Shown: positions 37,053 through 47,569, counted from the stretch's first letter. The stretch: 64,000 bases of DNA from Alitibacter langaaensis DSM 22999 (GCF_003096995.1 NZ_QENU01000005.1:1-64000); one strand, 5' to 3'. Translations and numbers: made by a program. The notes: generated by a model not told the origin, from the letters alone.

Positions 37053-37144
37053 CTTTCTTTTGCTGAAAATTCGGATTTTTTCAGTTGAGCAAACCTATCA
37101 AAACCAGTATCCTATCGACAATTTTTTCATTAGAAGATATAAAA

Positions 37145-39466
37145 ATGTTAAATCAACAAATCAGCCAAATTATTGCCACCGAACTGAATGTTCGCCCACA
37201 GCAAATCCTTGCCGCCATTCAATTAGTTGATGATGGCAACACCATTCCTTTTATCGCTCGTTATCGTAAAGAAGTGACTGGCGGTTTAGATGATACCCAG
37301 CTGCGCCATTTTGAAACGCGTTTAATTTATTTACGCGAGCTAGAAGATCGCCGCCAAACTATTTTGAAATCGATCAATGATCAGGGCAAACTCAGCGATG
37401 AGCTGCGCGATAAAATTCTGCAAACCCAGAGCAAAACTGAACTAGAAGATTTGTATTTGCCGTATAAGCCAAAACGCCGCACCAAAGGGCAAGCCGCGAT
37501 TGAAGCAGGGCTTGAGCCTTTAGCAGATTTACTTTGGAACGATCCTAGCCAACAGCCAGAAATCGCTGCCGAACAATTTGTTGATGCGGAAAAAGACATT
37601 ACTGACAGCAAGGTCGCATTGGACGGCGCGCGTTATATTCTGATGGAACGTTTTGCCGAAGATGCTGAATTATTGGCAAAAGTGCGCCGTTATTTGCAAC
37701 AAAGTGCGGTCATCATTTCAAAAGTTTTAGAAGGAAAAGAAACGGAAGGGGCAAAATTCCAAGATTATTTCGATCACCAAGAACCATTGAAAAATGTCCC
37801 TTCCCATCGTGCTTTGGCAATGTTCCGAGGGCGCAATGAAGGGATTTTGCAACTGAGCTTAAATGCCGATCCAGACGCAGAAGAAGGCGCGCGTTCTAGC
37901 TATTGTGAAGAAATCATCCGAGATCATTTAGGCGTACGTTTTAATGCTCAGCCTGCGGACAAATGGCGTGAGCAAGTCATCAGCTGGACGTGGAAAATTA
38001 AAGTTGCCCTGCATTTAGAAACGGAATTAATGGCGGCTTTGCGTGAAAAAGCCGAAGACGAAGCCATTGATGTTTTTGCGCGAAACTTATCCGCACTTTT
38101 AATGGCAGCACCCGCTGGGGCTAAAAATACAATGGGGCTTGATCCCGGCTTGCGTACGGGGGTTAAAGTTGCCGTTGTGGACAATACAGGGAAATTATTG
38201 GAAACCGCGACTATTTATCCACACACAGGGCAAATGGATGCCGCAATGCTCACCACTTATCAGCTGATCAAAAAGCATAATGTGGAGTTGATCGCTATTG
38301 GTAACGGCACGGCTTCTCGTGAAACAGAGCGTTTTGCGAAAGATGTCATCAAAGAAATTAAACCATTGAAACCGCAAACCGTGGTGGTGAGCGAGGCGGG
38401 CGCATCGGTCTATTCAGCCTCAGAGCTTGCAGCAGCAGAATTTCCAGAGTTAGATGTTTCCTTGCGCGGTGCGGTGTCTATTGCCCGCCGTCTGCAAGAT
38501 CCGCTCGCCGAATTAGTGAAAATTGAGCCAAAAGCCATTGGCGTGGGGCAATATCAACATGATGTCAATCAATCGCGATTAGCCCGCAAGCTGGATGCGG
38601 TGGTGGAAGATTGTGTAAATGCCGTGGGCGTAGATTTAAATACGGCTTCCGCGCCATTATTGGCTCGTGTGGCAGGAATGACAAAAACTCTTGCCCAAAA
38701 TATTGTGGATTATCGTGATGAAAATGGGCGTTTTGACAGCCGTGCTGAGCTGAAAAAAGTTCCACGTTTGGGGCCAAAAGCCTTTGAACAATGCGCAGGT
38801 TTTATGCGCATTACGCATGGAAAAAATCCGCTTGATGCTTCAGGTGTTCACCCTGAAGCCTATGCGGTGGTCGAGAAAATTCTACAAGCGACAGAGCAAT
38901 CTATTCAAGATCTGATGGGCAATGCCACAGCGGTTCGCCAACTTGACGCGAAACAATTTACTGACGAGCAATTTGGTTTGCCGACAGTGATGGATATTTT
39001 CAAAGAGTTGGAAAAACCGGGGCGCGATCCTCGTGGTGAATTTAAAACAGCAACTTTTATGGACGGCGTGGAAGAGATCACAGATTTAAAAGCGGGGATG
39101 ATTTTGGAAGGCACAATTACCAACGTCACCAATTTTGGTGCGTTTGTGGATATTGGCGTGCACCAAGATGGGTTAGTTCACATTTCATCGCTCAGTGATA
39201 AATTTGTGGAAGATCCGCATCAAGTGGTGAAAACAGGCGATGTGGTCAAAGTGAAAGTGCTGGAAGTGGATGTGGCGCGCAAACGTATTGCCTTAACCAT
39301 GCGTTTAGACGAAAGTGCGGTGAAAAATTCTGATAAATCTGACCGCACTTTATCGGCAAAACCACGTCAAGGGCGGGATAACGCTCATCATGACAAACGC
39401 CAACCATCGCGCAATCAGTTCGCCAATAACGCCTTTGCGGATGCGCTAAAAGGCTGGAAAAAATAA
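37145..39466 (+). CDS. tex: Transcription accessory protein Tex
   Basis: 773-residue nucleic-acid-binding protein with the Tex domain order: N-terminal helical HTH region (about 1-230), YqgF/RNase H-like fold ([16 protein letters not shown] near 328), helix-hairpin-helix ([18 protein letters not shown] near 500), and a C-terminal S1 domain ([26 protein letters not shown] near 655). Start chosen at 37145, which gives the family N-terminus [11 protein letters not shown]; the open frame extends 20 codons further. Two USS are inside the C-terminal tail, which is basic and disordered. Confidence 0.95.
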   Translation: MLNQQISQIIATELNVRPQQILAAIQLVDDGNTIPFIARYRKEVTGGLDDTQLRHFETRLIYLRELEDRRQTILKSINDQGKLSDELRDKILQTQSKTELEDLYLPYKPKRRTKGQAAIEAGLEPLADLLWNDPSQQPEIAAEQFVDAEKDITDSKVALDGARYILMERFAEDAELLAKVRRYLQQSAVIISKVLEGKETEGAKFQDYFDHQEPLKNVPSHRALAMFRGRNEGILQLSLNADPDAEEGARSSYCEEIIRDHLGVRFNAQPADKWREQVISWTWKIKVALHLETELMAALREKAEDEAIDVFARNLSALLMAAPAGAKNTMGLDPGLRTGVKVAVVDNTGKLLETATIYPHTGQMDAAMLTTYQLIKKHNVELIAIGNGTASRETERFAKDVIKEIKPLKPQTVVVSEAGASVYSASELAAAEFPELDVSLRGAVSIARRLQDPLAELVKIEPKAIGVGQYQHDVNQSRLARKLDAVVEDCVNAVGVDLNTASAPLLARVAGMTKTLAQNIVDYRDENGRFDSRAELKKVPRLGPKAFEQCAGFMRITHGKNPLDASGVHPEAYAVVEKILQATEQSIQDLMGNATAVRQLDAKQFTDEQFGLPTVMDIFKELEKPGRDPRGEFKTATFMDGVEEITDLKAGMILEGTITNVTNFGAFVDIGVHQDGLVHISSLSDKFVEDPHQVVKTGDVVKVKVLEVDVARKRIALTMRLDESAVKNSDKSDRTLSAKPRQGRDNAHHDKRQPSRNQFANNAFADALKGWKK

Positions 39467-39478
39467 CGTTTGTTACAT

Positions 39479-39508
39479 AAAAGTGCGGTCAATTTCGCCG
39501 CAGTTTTT
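39479..39508 (+). terminator. tex terminator derived from a USS
   Basis: AAAAGTGCGG (39479-39488) pairs with CCGCAGTTTT (39498-39507) with one G-G mismatch, then a T run. The left arm is a complete USS, the right arm only a partial copy. The same pattern occurs at 51419-51447. Confidence 0.65.
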
Positions 39509-39606
39509 ATCGCTAACCCTTTCTATAAAAGGATTAATATTTAAAGAAATGATTTGTCCCCCAAAAGTTGGGCTAACTAACCAACTGATTAAGGTGCAGA
39601 TTGTTT

Positions 39607-40114
39607 ATGACTAAATATACTCAAAGTTTCAAACAATAAGTACTCGACTTTTATCTTCAAAATGGAAAAAATCGTTCGCTTACTCGCCAGTATTTTCAGC
39701 TTACCAAAAGCACGTTAGAGCACTGGATTGCTAAATTTAATCATAATGAAATCAATGGATTAGCGGTGTTGGGTAAAAACGATGTTATTCTGTTGAATTT
39801 AAATTAAAAGTTATTCAAGCTATTCAAAAAGACAGTATTCCGCTGAAGCCGCGTGCTTTCACTTTGATATTCCCAATTCAGGAATCATTAGCCAATGGTT
39901 GCAAGCCTTCGAAAAACAAGGTATAGAGGGGTTATTACCCAAACCTAAAGGTCGTTCAAGTATGAAACTAAAATCGCCCCAAATGCCACCGAAGCCCAAA
40001 ACGGAAGAGAAACGCTTGCGTTACCGAATTTTGGAATGAGAAGCGGAGAATGCTATTCTAAAAAAGTGGCAGGAACGCAGCCAACAAAAAATGCAGGAAA
40101 AGTCATCATTGTAA
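39607..40114 (+). pseudogene. IS3-family orfA remnant
   Basis: Reading through the lesions gives a two-HTH OrfA: MTKYTQSFKQ, then VLDFYLQNGKNRSLT, LTKSTLEHWIAKF, and a charged end KTEEKRLRYRILE, ENAILKKWQE. Lesions seen: TAA at codon 11 (39637-39639, CAA expected), one-base losses near 39785 and near 39836, and TGA at 40037-40039. It cannot make a functional protein. Confidence 0.85.
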
Positions 40115-40657
40115 ATGTCTTGCGTTTGTGTTTTCCGTGGGAATTATTGCTCAGGCTAATCGGATTGGCACGCAGTTCCTTCTTTTATTATATCAAACCA
40201 AAGATTGATAAAAATGCCGAGATTTTACAGCAAATAGAGGTGATTTATCGCAAAAATGACGAAAATTATGGTTGTCGTCGAATTACCTTGGAATTAAGAA
40301 AATACTGGATTATCAACCACAAAAGGGTGCAGGCGATGAAACGCTTGAATGGGGCAAAACCGATACGCCATTCCGACCAAGGATGGCAGTACCAAATGAT
40401 AGGTTATCGGAATATATTGAAAAAACACGGTATTAAGCAAAGGTATGTCGAGAAAAGACAATTGTCTTGATAATGGGGCAATGGAAAGCTTTTTCGGGCG
40501 ATTAAAGACAGAATGTTACTTTGGCAAGCGGTTTGGGACATTTGAACAGCTTGAAAAAGTGATTCACGAATACATTCATTACTACAACAATGAGCGTATT
40601 CAAGTGAAGCTAAAAGGACTAAGCCCTGTGGAATACAGAACTCAGTCCTTGAATTAA
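40115..40657 (+). pseudogene. IS3-family orfB transposase remnant
   Basis: Pieces of an rve-type DDE transposase. The N-terminal HTH_21 part (ENYGCRRITLELRKY) runs into GAKPIRHSDQGWQYQ at about 40350 in frame, so about 100 codons containing the first catalytic Asp (TDVTEF region) are deleted. The second Asp (HSDQG) and the Glu (NGAMESFFGRLK) remain. One extra base near 40441 shifts the last 70 codons (to 40657, ending YRTQSLN). Inactive. Confidence 0.85.
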
Positions 40658-40712
40658 AATAGAGTCTAACTTTTTGGGGTCAGCTCAATAAGCTCCTTTT
40701 TATTTGATATAT

Positions 40713-41483
40713 TTATTTTGCGGAATCTAAGTGAATCACAGGATTCTCCGAGAAACGAAATTTATCAATTTCTATTTCAAAATCATCATTAGCACCATTA
40801 AATAACATTTGTTTAGTATTCTCCAAATGTTGCCACATTGCCATTTTGGCTCCGAATGAATCTTTATTGATCAATGCTTTTAATATTGCATCATGTTCAT
40901 TGCACCAACTATCAATTGATTTTGCATCAATATGTTCATGCAATTTTTTCCAATATGGACTTAAGACACGCTGCTGCCACATTTCTTGTACAATCGTAAT
41001 TAATGCGCTATTTCGAGTAATTTCAGCAATTTTAGTATGGAATTTTAGATCCCATTCAGAATCGCGAAAACGATCTTCTTGACGGGCATTTTTTTGAATT
41101 TCCATAATATCAATAATATCTTCTTTTGTTGCTTGAGTTGCAGCAAATTCAGCGATAATAGGCTCAATAAGTTGTCTTGCTTGTAGTAATTCAAATGGCC
41201 CGCAAGCAGAAAATTCCAATCCACGAATATGGGGGAGATTATTTATATTTTTAGGTGTTGTGGAAATAACATGTATGCCAGATCCCTTTTTGACCTCAAC
41301 AAATCCTTCTACTTCTAGCATTATGATTGCTTCTCGCACGACTGTTCTACTTACATTCATTTCTTCGGAAATAAAGCGTTCAGCAGGTAATTTATCACCA
41401 ACTTTATAAATGCCGTTTGTGATTCTATATTTAAGATTTTGGGCAACCTGTTGATATAAACGTTGATGGTCAGATAACTTCAT
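40713..41483 (-). CDS. uxuR: GntR/FadR-family hexuronate regulator UxuR
   Basis: 256 residues. The winged HTH ([38 protein letters not shown]) spans about residues 26-63; the FCD ligand domain follows, with [21 protein letters not shown] and [16 protein letters not shown] closely like E. coli UxuR/ExuR. It should repress hexuronate genes until fructuronate or galacturonate-derived signals appear. It lies downstream of the TRAP genes on the same strand but behind a hairpin, with its own A/T-rich upstream region. Confidence 0.88.
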   Translation of the reverse strand: MKLSDHQRLYQQVAQNLKYRITNGIYKVGDKLPAERFISEEMNVSRTVVREAIIMLEVEGFVEVKKGSGIHVISTTPKNINNLPHIRGLEFSACGPFELLQARQLIEPIIAEFAATQATKEDIIDIMEIQKNARQEDRFRDSEWDLKFHTKIAEITRNSALITIVQEMWQQRVLSPYWKKLHEHIDAKSIDSWCNEHDAILKALINKDSFGAKMAMWQHLENTKQMLFNGANDDFEIEIDKFRFSENPVIHLDSAK

Positions 41484-41557
41484 AAGATCTCAGTAATTAA
41501 AAAATTGTTAGCTAATTGTAACATATAATTTATTAATCTTTGCTGATTAGCGTAGAT

Positions 41558-41586
41558 TAGTTGCTATCTATTGAAGATAGCAACTA
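41558..41586 (-). terminator. Hairpin after dctM
   Basis: Perfect 12-bp stem TAGTTGCTATCT (41558-41569) with 41575-41586 and a 5-nt loop, 6 nt beyond the dctM stop on the reverse strand. The following sequence is not a clear U run, so it may stabilise the mRNA end as much as terminate. Confidence 0.6.
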
Positions 41587-41592
41587 GCTTTA

Positions 41593-42909
41593 TTATAACC
41601 CGAAGAAATTAGGTAGGAATAAAGATAATGATGGAATATATGTTACAAGAAATAGAGTGGCTAATAACACACAGAAGAATGGTATTAATGGTTTGATTAG
41701 ATCTTGTAGTTTTACGCCTGATACAGAGCAACCAACGAAAAGAGCACTTCCAACAGGAGGTGTACACAAACCAATACATAAATTTAAAATCATCATAATA
41801 CCAAAATGGACAGGATCCATTCCTAACTCTTTTACAATAGGTAAAAAGATTGGAGTAAAAATAAGGACCGCTGGTGTCATATCCATAAAGATGCCGATAA
41901 CTAATAACAGAATATTTATAATTAATAAAATGACAATGAGATTATCAGAAACACTAATTAGTAAATCATTAACCATATAAGGAATATCAGCATTTGTCAT
42001 TGCCCAAGACATTGCAACGGATACACCGATTAGGAAAAGTACAATAGAGGTTGTTACAATAGCATCCAGAATAATTTTAGGTAGCTCTGATAATTTAATT
42101 TCTCTGTATATGAGAACTGATAATATGAAAGTGTAGACTACGGCAATAGCAGAGGCTTCAGTTGCTGTAAAAACTCCGCCTAAGATGCCTCCCATTACGA
42201 CAACAACCATTAATAAACTAGGAATTGCATCCAAGGTATATTTAAGTGCGGTCGAAAAAGTTGGTTTTTCTGAAACAGGATATTGACGTTTTTTAGCAAT
42301 AATATAGTTCATTATCATGATACCTGCTCCCATTAAAATACCAGGTATATAGCCAGCCATGAATAATGTTGCAACAGAAATTCCTCCTGCTGTTAAGGCA
42401 TACACAATCATCACATTAGATGGTGGTATCAAGAGCCCAGTAATACAAGATGACACATTAATGGCTGCAGAATATGCAGGATCATATCCTGCTTTTGCTT
42501 GCAAAGGTGACATCGTTCCACCAACAGCTGCAGCGGCGGCAACGGCAGAGCCTGAAATTGAACCAAACATCATGTTTGCCATTACATTTGTATGACCTAA
42601 TGAGCCGGGTATGCGCCCAACTAGAATCTGGGAGAAATTAATTAAGCGAGTCGCAATTCCACCACTATTCATTAATGAACCAGCTAAAATGAAGAATGGG
42701 ATCGCAAGTAGTGAAAAACTATCTAAGCCTGTCGCTATTTTTTGTCCAGATACAATCAATGTTGTATCAAATGGGAACATTAATGCTGCTGATGTTAATG
42801 TTGCGATACCGATTGAAAATGAAATCGGTACTCCCATAAACACAAGAGCAAAAAAAGAGAGAAACATCACGCAAGGAACAAACCATTCCCATGATAATAA
42901 AATATCCAT
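41593..42909 (-). CDS. TRAP transporter large permease (DctM type)
   Basis: 438-residue permease with about 12 transmembrane segments. Conserved stretches: FMGVPISFSIGIA near residue 23, GSISGSAVAAAAAVGGTMSP near 114, and the C-terminal GLCTPPVGSALFVGCSVSG. Moves substrate with sodium, in partnership with DctQ. Closest by context to H. influenzae HI0050 next to uxuR, hence probably a hexuronate transporter. Its ATG overlaps the dctQ stop by one base. One USS is inside. Confidence 0.9.
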   Translation of the reverse strand: MDILLSWEWFVPCVMFLSFFALVFMGVPISFSIGIATLTSAALMFPFDTTLIVSGQKIATGLDSFSLLAIPFFILAGSLMNSGGIATRLINFSQILVGRIPGSLGHTNVMANMMFGSISGSAVAAAAAVGGTMSPLQAKAGYDPAYSAAINVSSCITGLLIPPSNVMIVYALTAGGISVATLFMAGYIPGILMGAGIMIMNYIIAKKRQYPVSEKPTFSTALKYTLDAIPSLLMVVVVMGGILGGVFTATEASAIAVVYTFILSVLIYREIKLSELPKIILDAIVTTSIVLFLIGVSVAMSWAMTNADIPYMVNDLLISVSDNLIVILLIINILLLVIGIFMDMTPAVLIFTPIFLPIVKELGMDPVHFGIMMILNLCIGLCTPPVGSALFVGCSVSGVKLQDLIKPLIPFFCVLLATLFLVTYIPSLSLFLPNFFGL

Positions 42910-43400
42910 TAGTTATTCTCCTTTAATAATGCAATATTTTCAAATAAGAATAATATGCTATAAAAAAGCATTAAAATGCCACTTAGTGGTAACGCAATAT
43001 AAATATATGCCATTGGGATTTGCATAGATGGAGAGATTTGTCCTGTTGCATAAACATTAGAAACCAATGTAAATCCACCATATACCATTACGCCTAAAGA
43101 AAAAGCTATAATGCAAAGATTAATAAATATATTACTCATTGCTTTTTTCTTCATTGAAAGGTTATGAGTAAATAAATCAATGGATAAGTGTTTTTGTAAA
43201 CCTACTGTGTATGCAGCACCTAATAATCCCACCCAAATCATACTAAAACGTGCAATTTCATCTGTCATGGTACTAGGCATATGCAAAACATAACGACTAA
43301 AAACTTGCCATGTCACACAAATAACAAGCAAAACCATTACGATGATGGCAAATGTTGAAATAAAAGTATCAATGGGCTTTTTCACTTTTTCAAGTAACAT
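42909..43400 (-). CDS. TRAP transporter small permease (DctQ type)
   Basis: 163 residues, four transmembrane segments. The family pattern RYVLHMPSTMTDEIARFSMIWVGLLGAAY is near residues 36-64. It associates with the large permease. AAAGGAGTACATCT precedes its ATG. A hairpin overlapping the end of the upstream binding-protein gene separates the two. Confidence 0.88.
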   Translation of the reverse strand: MLLEKVKKPIDTFISTFAIIVMVLLVICVTWQVFSRYVLHMPSTMTDEIARFSMIWVGLLGAAYTVGLQKHLSIDLFTHNLSMKKKAMSNIFINLCIIAFSLGVMVYGGFTLVSNVYATGQISPSMQIPMAYIYIALPLSGILMLFYSILFLFENIALLKENN

Positions 43401-43425
43401 AGATGTACTCCTTTAGGAAAATCTA

Positions 43426-43450
43426 ACATCCCTTTTATTTAAAGGGATGT
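43426..43450 (-). terminator. Hairpin at the dctP/dctQ junction
   Basis: Perfect 10-bp stem ACATCCCTTT (43426-43435) with 43441-43450, 5-nt loop that includes the dctP stop codon. On the reverse strand it is followed by TAGATTTTCC. It probably protects the dctP message and limits read-through to the membrane subunits. Confidence 0.6.
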
Positions 43451-44448
43451 TCTATGATTGACTCATTAGCTGTTGCTTTAATTTTTTCAATTAATGTAGC
43501 TAAATCAGGATCTTTAGCAAAATCATCATATAGTGGTTTTAGCGCATTACGGAATGGTTCTTTATTGACAGATATAAACGTAGCTCCAACTTTTTCTGCT
43601 TCTGCGCGTGATTTTTTCACTTCATCATCCCAAAGTTGTTGCTGAATAATCTCGGAATTTTTAGCTGCTTCAGTTAATATTTTACGTTGGTTATCGTCCA
43701 GTTTTGCCCAAGTTTTACTTGAAATAATGAGATAATCTGGAACACTCGTATGTTGATCTTCAATATAGTATTTAGCGACTTCTACATGACGAGTTTGGTT
43801 ATAAGATGGAATATTATTTTCTGCCCCATCAATAACACCTTGTTGTAGAGCAGTATAAACTTCACCAAATGGGATTGGAGCTGGTGAACCGCCTAATAAT
43901 TCAATAAGTTTATTTGTGGTTGGTGTTGATACAACACGAATTTTTAAACCTTTCATGTCTGCCGGAGAATGAATAGGCTTTTTAGCATAAAAGCTTCGGG
44001 TACCAGCAACATAAGAAGCTAATACATTAAACCCACTCGCTTGAGTTTTGTCTGTAATTTCTTTTCCAACTTCGCCAAATAAGACTTTCTTAAAATGTTC
44101 TTCATTATCAAATAAATATGGACTACTGAAAATTGAGAATTCTTTTACAAAAGATTCCATTTCACTCGCACTTGCTTTTGTCATATCTAATGCGTCATTT
44201 TGAATTAATTCAATAGTTTCACGTGGTCCACCCATCTGGCCACTAGGGTAAATACGAATTTTTAATTCACCATTTGATTTTTCTTGTACTTCTTTTGCCA
44301 TTTTGGCTAGAGCCTGATGTACTACATGGGTTTGGTCCAAGTTGTGGGCTAATTTTAATGTTACTTTTTGTGCTAATGCATTCGTTGATACTGATAGCAT
44401 TGGTAGGGCTATGCATAAGCTAGAAAGTAATAACTTATTAATTTTCAT
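43435..44448 (-). CDS. TRAP-type periplasmic hexuronate-binding protein (DctP family)
   Basis: 337 residues with a signal peptide ending STNALAQ. The DctP carboxylate-clamp region is LKIRVVSTPTTNKLIELLGGSPAPIPFGEVYTALQQGVIDG cut short here to its keys: Arg in KIRVV and the FGEVYTALQQG stretch. Start at 44448 is better than the in-frame ATG at 44463, which is fused with the GGAG site. By context (uxuR, uxaCBA) and similarity to HI0052 the ligand is probably glucuronate or galacturonate. Confidence 0.88.
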   Translation of the reverse strand: MKINKLLLSSLCIALPMLSVSTNALAQKVTLKLAHNLDQTHVVHQALAKMAKEVQEKSNGELKIRIYPSGQMGGPRETIELIQNDALDMTKASASEMESFVKEFSIFSSPYLFDNEEHFKKVLFGEVGKEITDKTQASGFNVLASYVAGTRSFYAKKPIHSPADMKGLKIRVVSTPTTNKLIELLGGSPAPIPFGEVYTALQQGVIDGAENNIPSYNQTRHVEVAKYYIEDQHTSVPDYLIISSKTWAKLDDNQRKILTEAAKNSEIIQQQLWDDEVKKSRAEAEKVGATFISVNKEPFRNALKPLYDDFAKDPDLATLIEKIKATANESIIEHPFK

Positions 44449-44520
44449 AATATAAATCTCCATTTATAAAGGTTGTATGATAACTTTTTATTAATAGTAT
44501 TTTTACATCTAAAAACTGAT

Positions 44521-44540
44521 TGTTAGCATGTATGTTAGCA
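44521..44540. repeat. Direct repeat TGTTAGCA x2 in the divergent spacer
   Basis: TGTTAGCA at 44521-44528 and 44533-44540, a 12-bp period. The related ATTGTTAGC also stands in front of uxuR (about 41506-41514), so it may be a shared regulator site on the TRAP/uxuR side. Confidence 0.4.
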
Positions 44541-44576
44541 GTAAAAAAATAAATTTGTCGTATAAATTCTCAAATA

Positions 44577-44592
44577 TGAGATCTGGATCACA
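44577..44592 (+). promoter_or_regulatory. CRP site of the hexuronate divergon
   Basis: TGAGATCTGGATCACA: four of five and five of five matches to the CRP half-sites. It lies between the TRAP genes and uxaC and could serve both. Confidence 0.7.
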
Positions 44593-44616
44593 AAAATAGT
44601 TAGAATTTATTGCTGT

Positions 44617-44654
44617 TTTTGGTATAACATATTTAGGTGTGTTAGATACCAAAA
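44617..44654 (+). promoter_or_regulatory. Probable UxuR operators in the uxaC leader
   Basis: TTTTGGTAT (44617-44625) and ATACCAAAA (44646-44654) are exact inverted copies. The first, TTGGTATAACAT, matches 10 of 12 bases of TTGGTATACCAA, the core known for E. coli UxuR/ExuR sites; the second matches 8 of 12. The right one ends 2 nt before the uxaC ribosome site. Confidence 0.6.
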
Positions 44655-44667
44655 TGGAGAAATTCAA

Positions 44668-46080
44668 ATGAACTCTTTTATGACTAAGAACTTTTTACTT
44701 GATACTGAGATTGCACAAGAGCTTTTTTTTGATTACGCAGAAAATCAGCCTATTTTTGATTATCACTGTCATTTACCACCAGAGCAAATCGCAGCAGATT
44801 ACCAATTTAAGAATTTATATGACATTTGGTTGAAAGGCGATCATTATAAATGGCGTGCAATGCGCACTCATGGGGTAGATGAAAGTTATTGTACCGGTTT
44901 GCAATCTGATTATGATAAGTTTCTTGCTTGGGCAGAAACGGTTCCACATACTATAGGGAATCCTTTATATCATTGGACACATTTAGAGTTACACCGTCCT
45001 TTTGGTATAACAGATAAATTATTGTCACCTGTTACCGCAGATGATATTTGGTATGAGACGAATACACTTCTACAACAAAAAGATTTTTCAGCAAAAGGTA
45101 TCATCCAAAAGATGAATGTGAAGTTTATTGGCACAACAGATGATCCTATAGATTCACTTGAGCATCATAGAATTATCGCTCAAGATTCTAACTTTAAAAC
45201 TAAGGTAGCGCCAAGTTTCCGTCCTGATAAATCATTTAATATTGAATTGGATACTTTTGGTAGTTATATCCAAAAACTTGGTGAAGTAGCTGATATTGAA
45301 ATATCTTCCTTTGCAAGCTTATGTCAAGCACTTGAAAAACGTATTGATTATTTTCATGCACATGGTTGCCGTGTCTCAGATCATGCATTAGATGTAGTTT
45401 TATATGGAAGAGCAGATGAGAAAGAATTAAATCAAATCCTTGCAGAGAGATTATCAGGCGTAATATTAGATAAAGAACAAATTGCAAAATTTAAAACTGC
45501 AGTTTTAGTATTCTTAGGAGAACAGTATCACAAACGTAAGTGGGTACAACAATATCATATTGGTGCTTTACGTAATAATAATACATTTATGTTCAATCAA
45601 TTAGGTCCCGATACTGGATTTGACTCCATTCATGATGAACCTATAGCATTTGCATTATCCCGTTTATTAGATGCACAAGCTGCTAATAACTCATTACCTA
45701 AAACAATCTTATATTGCCTAAATCCACGGGATAATGAAGTGGTTGCAACTATGTGTGGCAACTATCAACAATCTGGTATCCGAGGAAAAATGCAATTCGG
45801 CTCTGGCTGGTGGTTTAATGACCAAAAAGATGGAATGATCCGTCAAATGACACAGCTCAGTCAATTAGGGTTATTGAGTCATTTTGTTGGTATGCTAACA
45901 GACAGTCGAAGTTTCCTTTCTTATACTAGACATGAATATTTCCGCCGTATTTTATGTCAGATGCTTGGCCATTGGGTACGTGATGGCGAAGCTCCACATG
46001 ATATTAAACTTTTAGGTCAAATGGTTTCAGATATTTGTTTTGATAATGCAAAACGCTATTTTGAAATTGAATTAAACTAA
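44668..46080 (+). CDS. uxaC: Glucuronate/galacturonate isomerase
   Basis: 470-residue uronate isomerase (amidohydrolase fold) that converts D-glucuronate to fructuronate and D-galacturonate to tagaturonate. Length equals E. coli UxaC. Metal-site DYHCHLPP is near residues 31-38; [27 protein letters not shown] and [18 protein letters not shown] are conserved. ATG 44668 has GGAG 8 nt upstream; a second ATG at codon 5 is possible. Heads uxaC-uxaB-uxaA. Confidence 0.96.
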   Translation: MNSFMTKNFLLDTEIAQELFFDYAENQPIFDYHCHLPPEQIAADYQFKNLYDIWLKGDHYKWRAMRTHGVDESYCTGLQSDYDKFLAWAETVPHTIGNPLYHWTHLELHRPFGITDKLLSPVTADDIWYETNTLLQQKDFSAKGIIQKMNVKFIGTTDDPIDSLEHHRIIAQDSNFKTKVAPSFRPDKSFNIELDTFGSYIQKLGEVADIEISSFASLCQALEKRIDYFHAHGCRVSDHALDVVLYGRADEKELNQILAERLSGVILDKEQIAKFKTAVLVFLGEQYHKRKWVQQYHIGALRNNNTFMFNQLGPDTGFDSIHDEPIAFALSRLLDAQAANNSLPKTILYCLNPRDNEVVATMCGNYQQSGIRGKMQFGSGWWFNDQKDGMIRQMTQLSQLGLLSHFVGMLTDSRSFLSYTRHEYFRRILCQMLGHWVRDGEAPHDIKLLGQMVSDICFDNAKRYFEIELN

Positions 46081-46099
46081 TTTGATTGGGGTATTTATT

Positions 46100-47557
46100 A
46101 TGGAACAACTAAATAAAACTAATCACCCAGGCCGCCAACATCCAACAAAAATTATTCAATTTGGTGAAGGTAATTTTTTGCGTGCATTCATTGATTGGCA
46201 GATTGATATTTTAAATGAAAAAACGGATTTAAATGCAGGTATTACTGTTGTGCGTCCGATTAATACTGATTTTCCACCATCATTAAATACACAAGACGGG
46301 CTTTATACAACGATAATTCGTGGTTTAGATGAGAATGGCAACAAAGTAAAAGAAAGTCGGATTATCTGTTCTGTGAATAATGAGATTAATATTTATCAAC
46401 AATATGATGAATATCTACAGTTAGCACATAATTTAGAGATTAAATTTATTTTTTCTAATACCACTGAAGCCGGAATTAGCTATCACGAAGGCGATAAATT
46501 TGATGATCGTCCACAGATAAGTTATCCAGCAAAATTAACGCGTTTGCTTTATGAGCGTTTTATTGCTGCGAATGGTGATAAAGAAAAAGGTTTTATTTTA
46601 TTTCCCTGCGAATTGATTGATTACAATGGTGAGCATTTAAAAGAATTGGTTTTTAAATATGCTCAAGAATGGCAGTTGTCTAGTGAATTTATTGAATGGT
46701 TAGAATCAGCAAATACCTTTTGTTCAACCTTAGTTGACCGTATTGTTACAGGCTATCCACGTGGCGAGGCGGAAGCGCTTGAAGTGGAATTAGGTTATAA
46801 GGATACCTTCTTAGACACAGCAGAACATTTTTATCTATTTGTTATTCAAGGACCGAAGTTTATTGAGAAATTACTCCATTTAGATCAAGTTAATTTAAAT
46901 GTATTAATTGTAGATGATATAAAACCATATAAAGAGCGTAAAGTCGCTATTTTAAATGGTGCTCATACAGCGTTGGTGCCAGTAGCATACTTGTCAAATG
47001 TGGATACGATTGGTGAAGCGATGAATGATGCAGAACTCTGCCAATTTGTACAACATACAATGGAGAAAGAAATTATTCCTGTGCTTTCTTTACCCAAAGA
47101 CGAACTTCAACAATTTGCTGATGCAGTCATTAAGCGTTTTCAAAATCCGTTTATTCAACATCAATTGTTATCTATTTCATTAAATAGTATGACGAAATAT
47201 CGTACCCGTAATTTGCCACAATTACTTTCTTATATTGAGAAATTTGACAAATTGCCACCGCACTTAACTTTTGCTTTAGCTGCTTTAATTGCTTTTTATC
47301 GAGGTGAGCGTGATGGACAATCAATTCCATTACAGGATGATGAAATTTGGCTGGTAAATTTCAAAACTTGGTGGCAACAAGTCGCAAGTGGTGAATTATC
47401 ATTACGTCAACTTGTGCATAATGTGTTGAAACAAGAGGCTCACTGGGAACAGGATTTAACCCAAGTTTCGCAATTGGTTGATACAGTGACGATGCAATTG
47501 GAAACAATTATAGAAAATGGTATGCGTTTTGCCTTACGCCAATATTGTCTTAATTAA
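46100..47557 (+). CDS. uxaB: Altronate oxidoreductase (tagaturonate reductase)
   Basis: 485-residue long-chain mannitol-dehydrogenase family enzyme; reduces tagaturonate to altronate with NADH. NAD-binding [16 protein letters not shown] near residue 20; conserved [30 protein letters not shown], and the catalytic-lysine region [19 protein letters not shown]. It matches UxaB rather than UxuB (mannonate). A TTG at 46082 is in frame, but ATG 46100 gives the family start. 19 nt after uxaC. Confidence 0.95.
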   Translation: MEQLNKTNHPGRQHPTKIIQFGEGNFLRAFIDWQIDILNEKTDLNAGITVVRPINTDFPPSLNTQDGLYTTIIRGLDENGNKVKESRIICSVNNEINIYQQYDEYLQLAHNLEIKFIFSNTTEAGISYHEGDKFDDRPQISYPAKLTRLLYERFIAANGDKEKGFILFPCELIDYNGEHLKELVFKYAQEWQLSSEFIEWLESANTFCSTLVDRIVTGYPRGEAEALEVELGYKDTFLDTAEHFYLFVIQGPKFIEKLLHLDQVNLNVLIVDDIKPYKERKVAILNGAHTALVPVAYLSNVDTIGEAMNDAELCQFVQHTMEKEIIPVLSLPKDELQQFADAVIKRFQNPFIQHQLLSISLNSMTKYRTRNLPQLLSYIEKFDKLPPHLTFALAALIAFYRGERDGQSIPLQDDEIWLVNFKTWWQQVASGELSLRQLVHNVLKQEAHWEQDLTQVSQLVDTVTMQLETIIENGMRFALRQYCLN

Positions 47558-47569
47558 GTGAGTATGAAT

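Larger units (their letters stand above)
39555..40682 (+). mobile_element. Degenerate IS3-family (IS150-like) insertion sequence
   Basis: About 1.13 kb bounded by imperfect inverted ends: left TGTCCCCCAAAAGTTGGGCT (from 39555), right, read inward, TGACCCCAAAAAGTTAGACT (ending 40682). The ends and two-frame transposase match IS150-like IS3 elements, normally near 1.4 kb; the missing length is explained by an internal deletion in orfB. No target duplication is visible. Carries no USS. It marks the boundary between tex and the hexuronate locus. Confidence 0.85.

Noticed and set aside
37085-37144. 20-codon N-terminal extension of Tex
   Set aside because: Starts with no ribosome site, and the family N-terminus begins at MLNQQI.
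39607-40657. An active insertion sequence or a novel regulator
   Set aside because: Stops, frameshifts and loss of a catalytic residue show it is a dead IS3-family element.
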